From: Caprella mutica | Taxonomy: Eukaryota > Arthropoda > Malacostraca > Amphipoda > Caprellidae | DNA: 64,000 nucleotides | NCBI GenBank assembly: GCA_947561585.1 | Contig: CANNZV010000261.1 | Coordinates: 186,001-250,000, forward strand | Direction: 5' to 3' | Part shown: positions 35,201 to 41,226 of the stretch, in pieces | How the letters are laid out: each line of letters starts with the position of its first letter | Position numbering within the stretch: the stretch's first letter is position 1 | The notes under the pieces: model-generated | Databases searched by the model: none | What the model was told of the DNA's origin: nothing | What the model saw: the letters and a program-made list of their open reading frames with translations, nothing else | Translations under genes and position numbers: made by a program

Positions 35201-36461
35201 TAATTAGCTCAGTTTGATCATTCTGATCAGTCATTTTCTGGAGAGACATTACGTCATACTCCAGTCCTCGGTCGCTTAGATCTGTCTTCAGTTCATTTGC
35301 TGCTTTAATTCTGCTTGATATCACACATGAAGCATTTTCATTCTTGCTGCAGAATTCGATAGCCGAGTTAGTGAGTTTTCTTGATTGTTCATTTGCCTCA
35401 TCGAATCCATCTATGAGGAAAAGGACTCCGTCAATCAGACGAAGTGAGTCCAGAACTTCGTCCTTATCGTAGTGAGCAAAGGCTTTGGGCAATAAAGCTT
35501 TGCAATATTCCCCTAAATGAGGATATTGATCAGTTTGGCATTTTATAAGGAATGCTAACTTGAACTGATTAGAGCTGCAGAAGCTCAATTGTTCTTCACG
35601 TATTACTGCCCTATACACTCTCTTCATTAGGGTAGATTTGCCAGAACCTGCAGTAGCCTCAACAATTGTGAAATCTTTGGATGTTTTTGAAAGGAATGAA
35701 TGCCATTCAATTCTTTCCATATTCCTAGATGGAATGGTTAGTTTGACATTTTGGAAGACTTCGTTCAGTTCAATTTTCACTGCGGTATTTCCGGGCAAAG
35801 ATATCGTCTGTTTATCTAGTTTGTCTTTCATCTCCTCAATGCATTCTGAGAGTATGAAATCCTTTAGAAATCTTACTCTGGATTCTCTATCATATGTGAT
35901 CTTTTGAATTATCGATTCGAATTTGTCATCAGCTCTATTGGTCATCTGATCAATTTCGACTTGATTTGTGATACCATAGAGATTACAAGCTGCAATTAGA
36001 CACCTTCGTGTTAAATCCTTGAGATTTTTGATGAAATTCCTGTCGCTGAGTTTTTCTGCCTCGTGGCTCACATCATTTCTCATCTTTTTGATTTCTCTCA
36101 AATGCCATTCGACTGAGTTTGGGTCGTTCAGTCGCCTTTCCTGTTCTGCTGAACCGGGCTTTGCTACTTTGTCACTGCAAATCATCGGTAATATCTCGTT
36201 CAGGAAAGTAACGTCAAAAGTTTTACAAGATCTCTCTTGAAGTTTCCTCAGATTTTTTTCCCGCCATTTTCTCTCTGCAGTTTGGTTTTTAAAGAAATCT
36301 GATATACCGACACTGTCGAAATGTTCTCCGAGTGTTTGGTTGGATTCATTTTTCCACACGATTCCAATAATCTCTTGGAATCCAATGATGCTACAGTGCA
36401 TATTCGCAATACTGTTTCTCAGTATATACGGAAGATCATCTCTCGTTGGAGGCTCAGCCAT
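2092..36461 (-). CDS. HEPN-NACHT receptor with duplicated C-terminal cassette (12-exon model)
   Basis: Joined model, minus strand: 36461-34606, 34004-33615, 31268-31114, 28129-27952, 26764-26639, 26400-26317, 17265-16981, 14972-14812, 4606-4429, 3820-3695, 3419-3336, 2203-2092. The sum is 3735 nt (1244 residues plus stop). Every junction uses GT-AG and keeps frame. Known for the family: STAND NTPases with NACHT domains act as cytosolic sensors that oligomerise on ligand binding, and the HEPN domain is a frequent effector. Seen here: an HEPN-like R-x4-H motif, Walker A and B, a winged-helix-like motif, then two copies of a five-exon cassette with LRR-like text. Inference: an innate-immune type sensor. 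Alternative: exons 7-12 belong to a second, NACHT-less gene. I found no stop-bearing terminal exon or poly(A) signal between 26317 and 17265, which favours one gene. Confidence 0.72.
2204..3335 (-). other. intron 11 of the receptor gene
   Basis: Unremarkable AT-rich intron of 1132 nt. A short TCTG microsatellite (GTCTGTCTGTCTGTC) lies near 2825. I see no further gene or array in it. Introns 9 (3821-4428) and 10 (3420-3694) are likewise plain. Confidence 0.6.
3336..3419 (-). CDS. exon 11: Cys/His exon, copy B
   Basis: 84 nt, acceptor ATTTCAG, donor GTAAAG. The text is NEFCFACKDNHSEKDLNCYR, keeping C-x2-C-x3-H-x6-C as in exon 6 although most other residues differ. Phase 2 out leads into the terminal exon. 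Confidence 0.82.
3695..3820 (-). CDS. exon 10: LRR-like exon, copy B
   Basis: 126 nt, acceptor GTTACAG, donor GTCAGT, both identical to exon 5. The text is LYLARCSLSASDVTALVDKL, then a charged tail ending GVTRAVKLR. The open frame runs on past the acceptor, but similarity to exon 5 stops exactly at the splice site. Confidence 0.86.
4429..4606 (-). CDS. exon 9: Pro/Ser-rich exon, copy B
   Basis: 178 nt, acceptor TTGTTACAG, donor GTGAGT. The text is FMFKYEGESLGDGSFPLPR and then TLTDSPSDSLENV to SLAPVKSTRDSR. Same length and phases as exon 4. The intron between it and exon 8 is the longest of the gene (about 10.2 kb) and is packed with arrays. Confidence 0.82.
4607..6406. other. 5' part... of intron 8, plain AT-rich DNA
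   Basis: This is the 3' end of intron 8 in transcript terms. It is very AT-rich, with only short chance reading frames. A C14-like tract lies near 5918 and a TATAGTATATAGTATATAG microrepeat near 5862. There is no supported gene. Confidence 0.6.
6407..6541. mobile_element. 135-bp MITE with 25-bp perfect inverted repeats, TA-flanked
   Basis: Ends are GGGTAAGTTCCGAGTTATCG (continuing AACGG) and its exact complement, with TA on each side. The interior is AT-only sequence. This is a Tc1/mariner-style non-autonomous element. The same terminus recurs, diverged, at 56863 and in the 60-bp units at 16497 and 56940. Confidence 0.9.
6958..7202. repeat. 35-bp tandem array, seven copies
   Basis: Seven near-identical 35-bp units starting CAATGAGTGCTTTACTTCAC. 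Only two units carry a substitution (ACTTGAC, CAATAAG), which suggests recent expansion. Inside intron 8. Confidence 0.95.
7242..7266 (+). other. G-quadruplex-forming motif
   Basis: Four close G runs: GGGGG, CTAA, GGGGG, ACA, GGGG, A, GGG. This fits the canonical G3+N1-7 pattern. It lies in the intron's non-template sense relative to the minus-strand gene, so the C-rich strand is in the RNA. Confidence 0.75.
7740..7830 (+). repeat. dispersed repeat, also at 46700-46800
   Basis: Text such as GTACTGCACACTAAATTATT, a GACCAGG..GGGGCACGCCCC core and TACATATATTTGTTG..ATCAGATA matches 46700-46800 (core there GACCTG, a G14 run, GGGGCAGCATGCCCC). It looks like copies of one old dispersed element whose G-rich core has expanded in the second copy. 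Confidence 0.6.
7882..8152. repeat. 20-bp array of near-palindromic ATATGATATATCATAACTGG
   Basis: About 13 copies. Each unit includes ATGATATATCAT, a perfect palindrome. Units end CTGG or CTCG. The same family is present in the opposite orientation at 26930-27705. Confidence 0.95.
8153..8750. repeat. GC-rich imperfect array with GACGTGGGACAGAG and GGATGTCCCCCTCT
   Basis: Irregular units of about 35-60 bp, with palindromes CCCACGTGGG and hairpin text CCCTCGCTATAGAGGG. The left end reads CCCAGCTAACCA. The related array at 11554-12318 ends in the complement TGGTTAGCTGGG, so the two are inverted relatives. It is CpG-rich in an AT-rich surround. Reading frames here are by-products. Confidence 0.88.
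8941..9021 (-). repeat. tRNA-like sequence (probable SINE head)
   Basis: On the minus strand a box A-like TGGCTGAGTGGTAGC (9014-9000) is followed about 40 nt later by a box B-like GAGTTCGATTCCC (8963-8951). The arms do not fold into a clean cloverleaf with a clear anticodon stem, so I read it as a tRNA-derived SINE remnant rather than a working tRNA. An AT-rich tail follows. Confidence 0.55.
9022..9800. other. AT-rich spacer with CTAG-type imperfect repeats
   Basis: Around 9200-9340 there are degenerate repeats of TACCTATAGTTACCT / CTAGTTACTTACTAG related to the array at 10985-11510. The rest holds no gene that I can support. Confidence 0.5.
9820..10480 (+). other. GC-richer block with TATA-like box and 20-bp repeats
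   Basis: TATATAAG at 9840-9847 is followed by text (GACCCCGGCGGGGTGAAG, GGATCCCGGCAGC) unlike the surrounding AT-rich DNA. Five copies of the 20-mer GTTGCAGAATAACTTCTGAC lie at about 10150-10240. A promoter of a retroelement LTR is one reading. I found no matching second LTR, no primer-binding site I can defend and no long ORF. Unassigned. Confidence 0.35.
10985..11510. repeat. degenerate CCTACCTAGTTACCTAC array
   Basis: Imperfect units of roughly 30-45 bp built on TACCTACCTAGTTACCTAC followed by tgTTTATCAAT. Many indels, so it looks old. A C14 tract lies just upstream at about 10923, and the stretch 10480-10984 is otherwise plain. Confidence 0.8.
11554..12318. repeat. 24-bp GC-rich array (GGGACAGAGAGGGACATCCC)
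   Basis: Units of 24 bp, often with an extra AGACGTGGGAC half, built on GGGACAGAGAGGGACATCCC plus CGCG/CACG. Nearly all variation is CGCGT versus CACGT, that is, at CpG positions. All overlapping reading frames here, on both strands, are repeat artefacts. The right end TGGTTAGCTGGG mirrors the left end of the 8153 array. Confidence 0.95.
12318..14103. mobile_element. MITE-like element whose left inverted repeat became a 37-bp array
   Basis: The left part (12318-13470) is about 30 units of GGCTACGGTTACTATGGATG + CGTATTCGAGCGATTTA. The last unit runs into TTTTCGCACTGACGA (13465). At the right end (14040-14103), one inverted copy reads TCGTCAGTGCGAAAATCGCTCGAATGCGCATCC..GTAACCGTAGCC. So unit plus extension is the element's terminal inverted repeat, single on the right and multiplied on the left. 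The interior (13480-14035) has no ORF. Confidence 0.8.
14104..14437 (+). mobile_element. non-autonomous repeat of the CCCGTTAAAAGTGTACTTT family
   Basis: Shares with 16336-16848 and both arms of 61938-62592 the order GTGTACTTTCCCGTTAAA, GATCATATCAATATAATCCC, TTTTTCATGTTAAAAAT, GTGGAACTGTCCAATAATT and AACTTACCC. It ends with AATGATTAGGATAGA as in the 16-kb copy. No coding capacity. Confidence 0.8.
14581..14608. other. G10-TAATTTAA-C10 perfect palindrome
   Basis: Exactly ten G, the 8-base spacer TAATTTAA, then ten C. It can form a hairpin with a ten-pair GC stem. It lies in intron 8, about 200 nt from exon 8 on the downstream side. Confidence 0.9.
14812..14972 (-). CDS. exon 8: LRR-like exon, copy B
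   Basis: 161 nt, acceptor TTTCAG, donor GTAAGT, ending in phase 1 like exon 3. It has an LRR-like segment with FFGCIDSTCSLNVLKSKL, then SLRDHQLNILNGV. Two codons longer than exon 3. It is found only by its splice sites and its similarity to exon 3, and the frame is open throughout. Confidence 0.76.
15400..15750. repeat. pyrimidine-rich (CACTCTA)n / (TTCTTTA)n heptamer array
   Basis: Heptamers CACTCTA change into TTCTTTA with TTCCTTA variants. All pyrimidine plus A on this strand. Intron 7. The open frame across it is caused by the repeat. Confidence 0.95.
16336..16848 (+). mobile_element. non-autonomous element with triplicated 60-bp terminal unit
   Basis: Starts CTAGTGTACTTTCCCGTTAA with an ATAACGGG hairpin and ends AATGATTAGGATAGA. 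Between these lie three 60-bp copies (about 16497-16670) of CTCATATGATCG..CTGTCCAATAATTCGTAA..TTACCCT. The 14-kb copy has only one such unit. Confidence 0.82.
16981..17265 (-). CDS. exon 7: first exon of cassette copy B
   Basis: 285 nt, acceptor CAAAAG, donor GTAAAT (the apparent stop at 16977 is in the donor). The text opens SQYVHHLDLICEADFSETV and ends SDGIFQDLQSVR. It corresponds to exon 2 in order, phase and the alignment of its ends. Its 3' half and about 85 nt of the following intron are repeated at 63065-63336. It contains a Ser/Gln run (NYSQQSSAHSSGVDG). Confidence 0.8.
17691..20622. repeat. 41-bp tandem array, about 71 copies
   Basis: 2.9 kb of AAAGGAACTATCTAGCAGTG + TGAGAATTAGTCATATAGAGT. 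Unit variants differ mostly at CATATAGAG / CATACAGAG / CATATAAAG / CATGCAGAG. The same ordered variant run occurs around 19241 and 19979, exactly 738 bp (18 units) apart, showing block duplication. Lies in intron 6. Confidence 0.97.
20623..21314. other. plain AT-rich intron sequence
   Basis: Part of intron 6 between the 41-bp array and the palindromic element. No gene, array or hairpin of note. Confidence 0.6.
21734..22664 (+). pseudogene. decayed Tc1/mariner-like transposase, left copy
   Basis: Broken by frameshifts and stops. The best part (22329-22664) reads DARPHCTNAALEFKEKF and then YSPDLNSLDLCIWAAV, the second and third catalytic-Asp regions of an IS630-Tc1-mariner DDE transposase. The usual QDG before ARPH is reduced to VD, with one residue lost. 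Allowing for it, the D-D spacing would be 41. Upstream, YDAKAMIFVAIINGMV continues the catalytic fold at about 22175-22220. Inactive. Confidence 0.72.
22962..24129 (-). pseudogene. decayed Tc1/mariner-like transposase, right inverted copy
   Basis: The N-terminal part (24129-23875) is open: KFPRVRGLFNETCSIHKEM, then a helix-turn-helix-like PVSRKISQTIILLWRIVRYT. The C-terminal part (23153-22962) reads RNLKECFEVCFDRSIFRLEE, matching the left copy's C-terminus. The central catalytic part is missing, and a minisatellite lies in its place at 23370-23520. Confidence 0.7.
23370..23520. repeat. GTGGCAGTTTTCC minisatellite
   Basis: About seven imperfect 19-22-bp units such as GTGGCAGTTTTCCCACA and GTGGCAATTTTCC. 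The complement (AAATTGCCACTGGG, AAACTGCCACTGGG) forms the small array at 60755-60870, so the family is dispersed. Confidence 0.85.
24916..25674. mobile_element. 759-bp MITE with about 50-bp inverted repeats
   Basis: Ends start AAAGCGGCGTTTACACTATC and continue AGTTTTGACTGTGGACGTGA in both orientations. Flanked by ACT on both sides (possible 3-bp duplication). The interior is AT-rich without a usable ORF. The superfamily is uncertain. Intron 6. Confidence 0.88.
25811..25860. other. hairpin with 17-bp arms
   Basis: AACAAAAGGACTTTTTAA and, 16 nt later, TTAAAAAGTCTTTTGTT form near-perfect arms with one bulged base. Origin unknown. Confidence 0.75.
26317..26400 (-). CDS. exon 6: Cys/His exon, copy A
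   Basis: 84 nt (28 residues' worth), acceptor ATTTCAG, donor GTAAGA, phase 2 out. It contains NEYCNACRGNHSDGEIICYD, that is C-x2-C-x3-H-x6-C. The same four residues with the same spacing are in exon 11. The pattern could bind a metal ion, but it is not the classic retroviral zinc knuckle (C-x2-C-x4-H-x4-C). The phase allows direct splicing to exon 7. Confidence 0.82.
26639..26764 (-). CDS. exon 5: LRR-like exon, copy A
   Basis: 126 nt, acceptor GTTACAG, donor GTCAGT. The text LYLARCSLSVSEAKQLVDKL fits an NLR-type leucine-rich repeat (LxLxxCxLs..-..LvxkL). It is followed by a charged segment ending GVTRAVKLR. Exon 10 is the same length, about 70% identical over its residues, and shares both splice-site sequences. 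This is the best conserved exon of the cassette. Confidence 0.86.
26925..27706. repeat. 20-bp near-palindromic array (TATGATATATCATATCCAGT)
   Basis: About 39 units, minus-strand orientation of the family at 7882-8152. Left units end in CGAGT, right units mostly in CCAGT, and the left edge is more degenerate (TATTATATATC, GATTATC). Sits in intron 4. Confidence 0.95.
27952..28129 (-). CDS. exon 4: Pro/Ser-rich exon, copy A
   Basis: 178 nt, acceptor TTCAACAG, donor GTGAGT. It starts after phase 1 and ends in phase 2. The text contains NPLPRSRDGSPPSLHITD and then QENVFTMICNLAPTDSAEDS. Exon 9 has exactly the same length and keeps PLPR, DG.SP, L.ITD/LTLTD, ENV, LAP and DSR. The middle looks like a linker between the repeat-like exons. 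Function unknown. Confidence 0.82.
28655..28770. repeat. 43-bp short tandem repeat
   Basis: Two and a half units of GTAGCAGTTCTTGTCAAATA + CTCAGTACACCATTAGTTATTTT. Intron 3. Confidence 0.92.
28845..30472. repeat. 18-bp array (ATTCTTAATAAGATTAAA), two blocks
   Basis: A small block at 28845-28998 and a large one at 29152-30472 (about 73 units), separated by 150 bp of unique sequence. Because the unit is six codons long, the plus frame is open for 456 codons. The common variants (AAG/GAG, AAG/ATG, AAA/GAA) change residues freely, so I do not call a gene. Intron 3. Confidence 0.96.
30618..30732. repeat. 19-bp imperfect repeat (GGAAAATATCAATTATAAT)
   Basis: About six degenerate units with AATTATAATGGAAAATTTC. 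Just downstream of the 18-bp array in intron 3. Nothing else stands out between 30732 and exon 3. Confidence 0.8.
31114..31268 (-). CDS. exon 3: LRR-like exon, copy A
   Basis: 155 nt, acceptor TTTCAG, donor GTGAGT, ending in phase 1. The text ITLFRGCLVTDFSLGVLLSK resembles one leucine-rich repeat turn plus helix of the ribonuclease-inhibitor type common in NLR C-termini. It is followed by KMKILDGKT. It pairs with exon 8 (161 nt): shared LFRGC/FFGC, S-L-x-V-L-x-S-K-L and ILDG/ILNG positions. The LRR reading is inference from spacing, as no profile was run. Confidence 0.75.
31379..32661 (-). mobile_element. 1283-bp Tc1/mariner element
   Basis: Perfect terminal inverted repeats starting CAGGGTGGGGCGTAAGTTTG, continuing GAAGCAA. 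TAT on both sides contains the expected TA target. The transposase gene is antisense to the window and in the same direction as the receptor gene. Nested in the hAT-like element. Confidence 0.93.
31580..32507 (-). pseudogene. DD37D-type mariner transposase, frameshifted
   Basis: Starts MSDKREAIIALHRAGKSDSV at 32507 and is then broken near 32440, 32170 and 32095. N-terminal helix-turn-helix text includes RFNERGDLTDRPRIGRPR. The catalytic part reads WTFQQDGATSHTANVTQNW, then SPDVNPMDFSVWSILESK. Exactly 37 residues separate the second and third Asp, as in the maT/DD37D clade. The first catalytic Asp site is destroyed: a two-base insertion and a G-to-T change stand where the family has SDEKIF (here SYEKIF in the downstream frame). 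The usual family size is about 340 residues, so the length is complete but the gene is inactive. Confidence 0.9.
32733..33198. repeat. 18-bp array (GATAATGATAACCAATAT)
   Basis: About 26 units, with variants CCAATAT/CCAAAAT and GATAACC/GTTAACC. Open on both strands only because 18 is a multiple of three. It lies between the mariner and the right end of the hAT-like element. Confidence 0.96.
33615..34004 (-). CDS. exon 2: first exon of cassette copy A
   Basis: 390 nt between the acceptor CGACAG and the donor GTACGT. It enters in the phase left by exon 1 and leaves in phase 2. The text begins YLNVFRFLILRLHSTGETF and is mixed charged/hydrophobic without membrane segments or a family I recognise. 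Its start and end align with exon 7: a YV/YL-rich opening, and NHLNI... to KKLKKIK against SYRNF... to LQSVR. Its middle is about 105 nt longer than in exon 7. A continuous open frame downstream of an NTPase exon supports coding. Confidence 0.8.
34005..34605 (-). other. intron 1 of the receptor gene
   Basis: 601 nt of plain AT-rich sequence with donor GTAAGT and acceptor CGACAG. No array or element inside, unlike the longer introns. Confidence 0.75.
34606..36461 (-). CDS. exon 1: HEPN-like and NACHT NTPase
   Basis: 618 codons plus two bases from ATG at 36461 (good context, ACC before ATGG). An acceptor-like polypyrimidine-CAG ends at 36477, so the exon probably starts at 36476 with a short 5' UTR after an upstream intron. 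Residues about 1-200 are helical and charged, with RNDVSH at 128-133, the R-x4-H signature of HEPN RNases (DZIP3-like type). NACHT follows. Walker A is ATAGSGKST at 269-277, its first Gly replaced by Ala. Walker B is FLIDGFDE at 348-355. A sensor-like SSR lies at 382-384, PLLLAFFCTL at 453-462 and a winged-helix motif FFHLSIHEFF at 571-580. The donor GTAAGT follows ATGGAAGG, and the apparent stop at 34602 lies inside that donor. NACHT assignment is firm. HEPN rests on the motif and length. Confidence 0.93.
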
Positions 36462-36639
36462 GGTCGTTAAAATGGTCTGCGTGAAAAAAAAAATTCAATT
36501 AGGCATAATTTTTTTTTCTTTTATTCCTAATTGTCTATATAAAATCATAGCCATTTAACCATTGGCTATTTCGGCTCTGATTTGAACCGGAGAAAGGGCG
36601 ATAATAACCCCCTCTCTAATTTACAGACTACAAATAAAT

Positions 36640-36972
36640 TCTTATGTTTCTTTGTTACTATGTTTCCTTGTTACTATGTTTCTTAGTTACTATGTTTCTT
36701 TGTTACTATGTTTCTTAGTTACTATGTTTCTTTGTTACTATGTTTCTTTGTTACTATGTTTCTTTGTTACTATGTTTCTTTGTTACAATGTTTCTTTGTT
36801 ACTATGTTTCTTTGTTACTATGTTTCTTTGTTACTATGTTTCTTTGTTACTATGTTTCTTTGTTACTATGTTTCTTTGTTACTATGTTTCTTTGTTACTA
36901 TGTTTCTTTGTTACTATGTTTCTTTGTTACTATGTTTCTTTGTTACTATGTTTCTTTGTTACTTTGTTTCTC
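36640..36972. repeat. 16-bp array (TTTCTTTGTTACTATG)
   Basis: About 21 units, upstream of the receptor's first coding exon on the minus strand. Three frames are open because three units make 48 bp. Could lie in a 5' UTR intron or the promoter region. Confidence 0.95.
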
Positions 36973-37139
36973 TGTAATTATTGTACACTTAATAAAATAC
37001 CACCTCCAATCATTGTATATAGCAGGAAAAACATATACGGGGTTCGGGTATATATATACATATATTGTATGTTTAATCAGTAATGAACTACAAAAGTGTC
37101 AATAAGGATTAAATAATATAGGTAAATAGGGATTAAAAA

Positions 37140-37245
37140 TCAGGGAGGCTCGTGACCGGGAGGGAGGAGGGGCTCACGACCAGGGAGGCTCTTGACCGAG
37201 GGGGGGCTCATGACTGGGGGGAGGGTTCTCTTGACCGTGGGGGCT
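37140..37245 (+). repeat. G-rich imperfect repeat (GGCTCGTGACCGGGAGGGAG)
   Basis: About five degenerate units of roughly 22 bp with GGCTC(A/G/T)TGACC and G runs of 4-7. It could form G-quadruplexes on the plus strand. A further G-rich tract is at 37485-37504. Confidence 0.8.
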
Positions 37246-38790
37246 TATGAGCTACACCTGCATTTCTACCCAACTGTATTTCTAAACGAATAGGAAGTAT
37301 CTCAAACGGTGTACCTCTGTGTGTTCTCACCCAACTACACCGCTTGCATAAAAGCAGTATTCTGTTGCGGTAAAGTAGTGTATGTTGTTCCACATCTTCA
37401 CCTCTCACTGATTCAGTCAATGATTTTTAGGTAAAGTTGTGTTTGTAGTTACCTAACTTGTCCTCTCAATAATCTGCAGTCTTTTGTCGGGGGGAGGGGG
37501 GGGGAATGAAAGGATAAAAAAAATCCTTTTTTTCATTGATTAGGAGGTGAATTTGGGTATGTAAATATAGATTCCAAACTATTCTGGAATACTACATTTA
37601 TTAAAAAAATATATTTTTCTTACTGTCATTAGTTACGTATGCTTATCATAAAGTAATTTAAATCACGAGCACAAAACAATTACTACCTTTTGTTACTCAT
37701 TCATGAATAGCGAAATACACACACTATTAATTTTCATTTATATTTATCAAACTATCATTATTTTAATAAAATATATTCACTCGTTTACCTACCTACTGAT
37801 AGTGCAGCAATAATACTATTTTGATATATTTACTAAAACTAGGTTCTGGATGTATTCAACTTTTTATAGCTAGCTACTGATTTAGCAACCAATAATTTCC
37901 TGATTATTTTTCAGTAGGTATATATATATTTTCAATCTACCTAATCATTGATCTGATAATAATAACGAGTTGCATGTACTGATAATTTAGAAATAAACTA
38001 ATAAAAATAATATAAATAAAATGAATCAGTTATAGTAATTATAATATTGTTAGTGCATAGTGACAATGACATTAGCCATCTTATGATGCATTGAAATGTT
38101 TATTATTGTAAACCTAGGTATCTGAGAAAACTAGGTTTCAAAATTTTACAAATGTATTGCAAAGAAAAAGTGATTAAAATGTATGGTAATGTTAGCATAA
38201 TAATACCCAATAATAAATAAAAATACTGCAATATTATAATGTTATTTACGTATCGACTAATATCAGGTATTTATTATACATTAACAATATAAATATTCTC
38301 AGTAGACAATATAAGGGAGGGGAAGGGGTTGACAACATATAAGGGAAAAAGGTGATAGGTACACTGAGAAAACAAATCTGTAATCTAGGTATGTACTAAT
38401 ATTTTTTTGTTAACTGCTAATTTATTTATAACAAAATAGTATATAACAAATGCTATTCGTGTCTAGTTTTAATTCAGTTAAATTTATTTTCTCATTTTCG
38501 AAATAAAAATTTAAAAAAATATTAGTCAGGTGGTATGAAAAATAAAAAAATAGTGTATTTAATGGTTCAAAAACGTAATTTTTCGTTATTTTTTGAACAG
38601 TAATTTGTTTAATTCTTTTAAATTTCTTCTACTACGACATTATCATGTTATACATTATATGGTCCTTTAATAATTTAAGTACAATTTCTTTTCTGAAGGT
38701 TTACAAAATTTAAAATAGCGAAACAATATTGTTAAGTTCAGTTTCTTTAAAGACAATATTTTACCATTAAAGATAAAAAATGAAAAGCAA
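37246..38790. other. plain AT-rich DNA
   Basis: No supported gene, array or element. Short chance frames only. Confidence 0.55.
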
Positions 38791-38794
38791 GAAT

Positions 38795-39200
38795 AAACGC
38801 AGCCCCGGCAGCTGATCCGGCATCAACCGCGGAATCATCATTGCACTTCCTAGTCAGAGTCTTTCCTTTCATGTGAGGATTACAGTAATGCCATCTGAGC
38901 ATTTACTATCCCCCTGTCAAGTGCAGAAGGCTCAAGAACTTGAAATTGCGCTTCTAATGGTACCAAATTTGTCTTTTTTCAAATTATGTCCGGGTTGAAC
39001 CCTAACTTGACTACACTATTACCGGCTACCCCGATTACAATATATAAAAACAAACAATATAGTTTGAGGTGTGTCTCGGCAAATGTGTCACCACATGTGC
39101 TCTTCCTAGTCAGAGTCTTTCCTTTCATGTTTTCTGGTGCAGTGGAAACGCACCAGATTCGTTTTTCAGTGTTTTTTGCAGTATATGCAGTGTTTTAAAC
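38795..39200 (+). other. GC-richer block with a direct repeat
   Basis: CTTCCTAGTCAGAGTCTTTC (continuing CTTTCATGT) occurs at about 38847 and again at about 39103. Sequence between and around (GCCCCGGCAGCTGATCCGGC, ACTATTACCGGCTACCCCG) is unlike the AT-rich surround and may be an old transposon fragment. No ORF of family type. Confidence 0.4.
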
Positions 39201-39271
39201 TTCAATTGGCATTACAGATTAATAAAAAAATGTTAGGGATATAGGCTATGCAAGTGAATGATTCTTCTGAG

Positions 39272-40080
39272 TTTGCTATTTCAAATAGGTAATTTGCTAT
39301 TTCAAATAGGTAATTTGCTATTTCAAATAGGTAATTTGCTATTTCAAATAGGTAGTTTGCTATTTCAAATAGGTAGTTTGCTATTTCAAATAGGTAATTT
39401 GCTATTTCAAATAGGTAATTTGCTATTTCAAATAGGTAATTTGCTATTTCAAATAGGTAGTTTGTTATTTCAAATAGGTAATTTGCTATTTCAAATAGGT
39501 AATTTGCTATTTCAAATAGGTAGTTTGCTATTACAAATAGGTAGTTTGCTATTACAAATAGGTAATTTGCTATTTCAAATAGGTAATTTGCTATTTCAAA
39601 TAGGTGATTTGCTATTTCAAATAGGTAATTTGCTATTTCAAATAGGTAATTTGCTATTTCAAATAGGTAGTTTGCTATTACAAATAGGTAATTTGCTATT
39701 TCAAATAGGTAGTTTGCTATTTCAAATAGGTAATTTGCTATTTCAAATAGGTAATTTGCTATTTCAAATAGGTAATTTGCTATTTCAAATAGGTAGTTTG
39801 CTATTACAAATAGGTAATTTGCTATTTCAAGTAGGTAGTTTGTTATTTCAAATAGGTAGTTTGCTATTTCAAATAGGTAATTTGCTATTTCAAATAGGTA
39901 GTTTGCTATTACAAATAGGTAGTTTGCTATTTCAAATAGGTAATTTGCTATTTCAAATAGGTAGTTTGCTATTACAAATAGGTAGTTTGCTATTTCAAAT
40001 AGGTAATTTGCTATTTCAAATAGGTAGTTTGCTATTACAAATAGGTAGTTTGCTATTTCAAATAGGTAATTTGCTATTAC
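39272..40080. repeat. 21-bp array (TTTGCTATTTCAAATAGGTAA)
   Basis: About 38 units. Each contains CTATTTCAAATAG, a palindrome around one central base. The main variants are GGTAA/GGTAG and TTTCAAA/TTACAAA. One open frame (LLFQIGN repeats) is a by-product of the 21-bp length. The other two frames are closed by stops. Confidence 0.96.
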
Positions 40081-40264
40081 CTAGCTATTTGAGTTTTGTT
40101 TATCTGTCGCAAGAATTCTGCTGTTATTCTAAAATAATAAATTTACAACACTATTCAGTTATGGGTAAATATTGACTGAAAAAATCTGAAGTACGCACAC
40201 AGCTCTATAAAATTAGTTAATAATTGTTTTAATTATTCTATAAGCTCATTTGTAGAGCAATTTA

Positions 40265-40490
40265 AAAGCTAACTTTTAGCTTTTTATAAAAAAAACTAAC
40301 TTACAGCTTTTATAAAAAGTTAACTTTAAGCTTTTATAAAAGCTAACTTTTTATAAAAGCTAAATTTTTATAAAAGCTATCTTTTTATAAAAAGCTAACT
40401 TTAAGCTTTTATATAAGCTAACTTTTTATAAAAAGCTAATTTTAAGCTTTTATAAAAGCTAACTTTTTATAAAAGCTAACTTTTAAAGCA
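40265..40490. repeat. AGCTTTTATAAAAGCT hairpin-rich repeat
   Basis: Irregular copies of AGCTTTTATAAAAGCTAACT with near-perfect self-complementarity over the whole 225 bp. The transcript of either strand would fold strongly. Confidence 0.85.
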
Positions 40491-40682
40491 GCGGAGTGTT
40501 TGGTTTTGGCGTGAACTGTGATCAACAAAAAATGAATATGTTCAAATTATACAAAAATGAATTAGGTCTTTATGAGATTATATATGAATATATTGAAACA
40601 ATGAAGGAATGTGAATATTTACCATCACAAAAATATAATTTTCGCATTAGGAGATATAAGGAAAGTACACTAGATATTTAAA

Positions 40683-40730
40683 ACTAGTGTACTTTCCCCG
40701 TTATAAATGACGGGGTTTCAATAGAAATTG
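40683..40730 (+). repeat. solo end of the CTAGTGTACTTTCCCGTTAA family
   Basis: AACTAGTGTACTTTCCCCGT followed by an ATGACGGGG hairpin and TTTCAATAG, as in the terminal part of the elements at 16336 and 62592. No second end nearby. Confidence 0.7.
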
Positions 40731-40974
40731 AATGTTGATTCTAAATTAATGGGGAATCAATAGTAAAAGAAAAAATTTATACAATGTAAAAAATTATGTA
40801 AAAAATTGTAGCTACATAAAAATATGAATCTAAATAAAAATTTATGTAAATAAGTATATATGTATATAGAAAATTAGGTAAATAAAAATTTATGTTAAGA
40901 ATTATATATAAAAAAGATATAGCTACATATTTTTTTGAATATTAGTTGTATTGGGATATCTTCTAATTGAAACT

Positions 40975-41115
40975 GGTCTGTGTTTATGCTTATACTTTGA
41001 CTGCCGCGATGAAACTGCCCAGTATACTTTGCAAGCGGTGCTACCGCGGCGGTGGTAACGCGTCCAGATGCGGTTTTACTGCCTAGCGCCGTAGCAACGC
41101 AGACTGCCAAGGCTG
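40975..41115. other. GC-rich 140-bp island
   Basis: CpG-rich block with GCTACCGCGGCGGTGGTAAC palindromic text inside otherwise 75-80% AT sequence. It starts and ends with complementary CTGCC/GGCAG-type words. A short MITE is possible. Not recognised. Confidence 0.4.
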
Positions 41116-41226
41116 AATAGTATTACTGTAGGCTGAATATTATTTAATAAGAATTTAATAATGGATTCAATTAAAAATAGTGCCTGAAAATATATACGTA
41201 ATACACCTATAAAAGAAAATGAATTG

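Noticed and set aside
36652..37105. Three overlapping hydrophobic frames
   Set aside because: 16-bp array, where three units restore frame, so every plus-strand frame is open.
39258..40175. 305-codon LLFQIGN repeat frame, resembling a membrane protein
   Set aside because: 21-bp satellite. The hydrophobic look comes from TTTGCTATTT, and variants are not silent.
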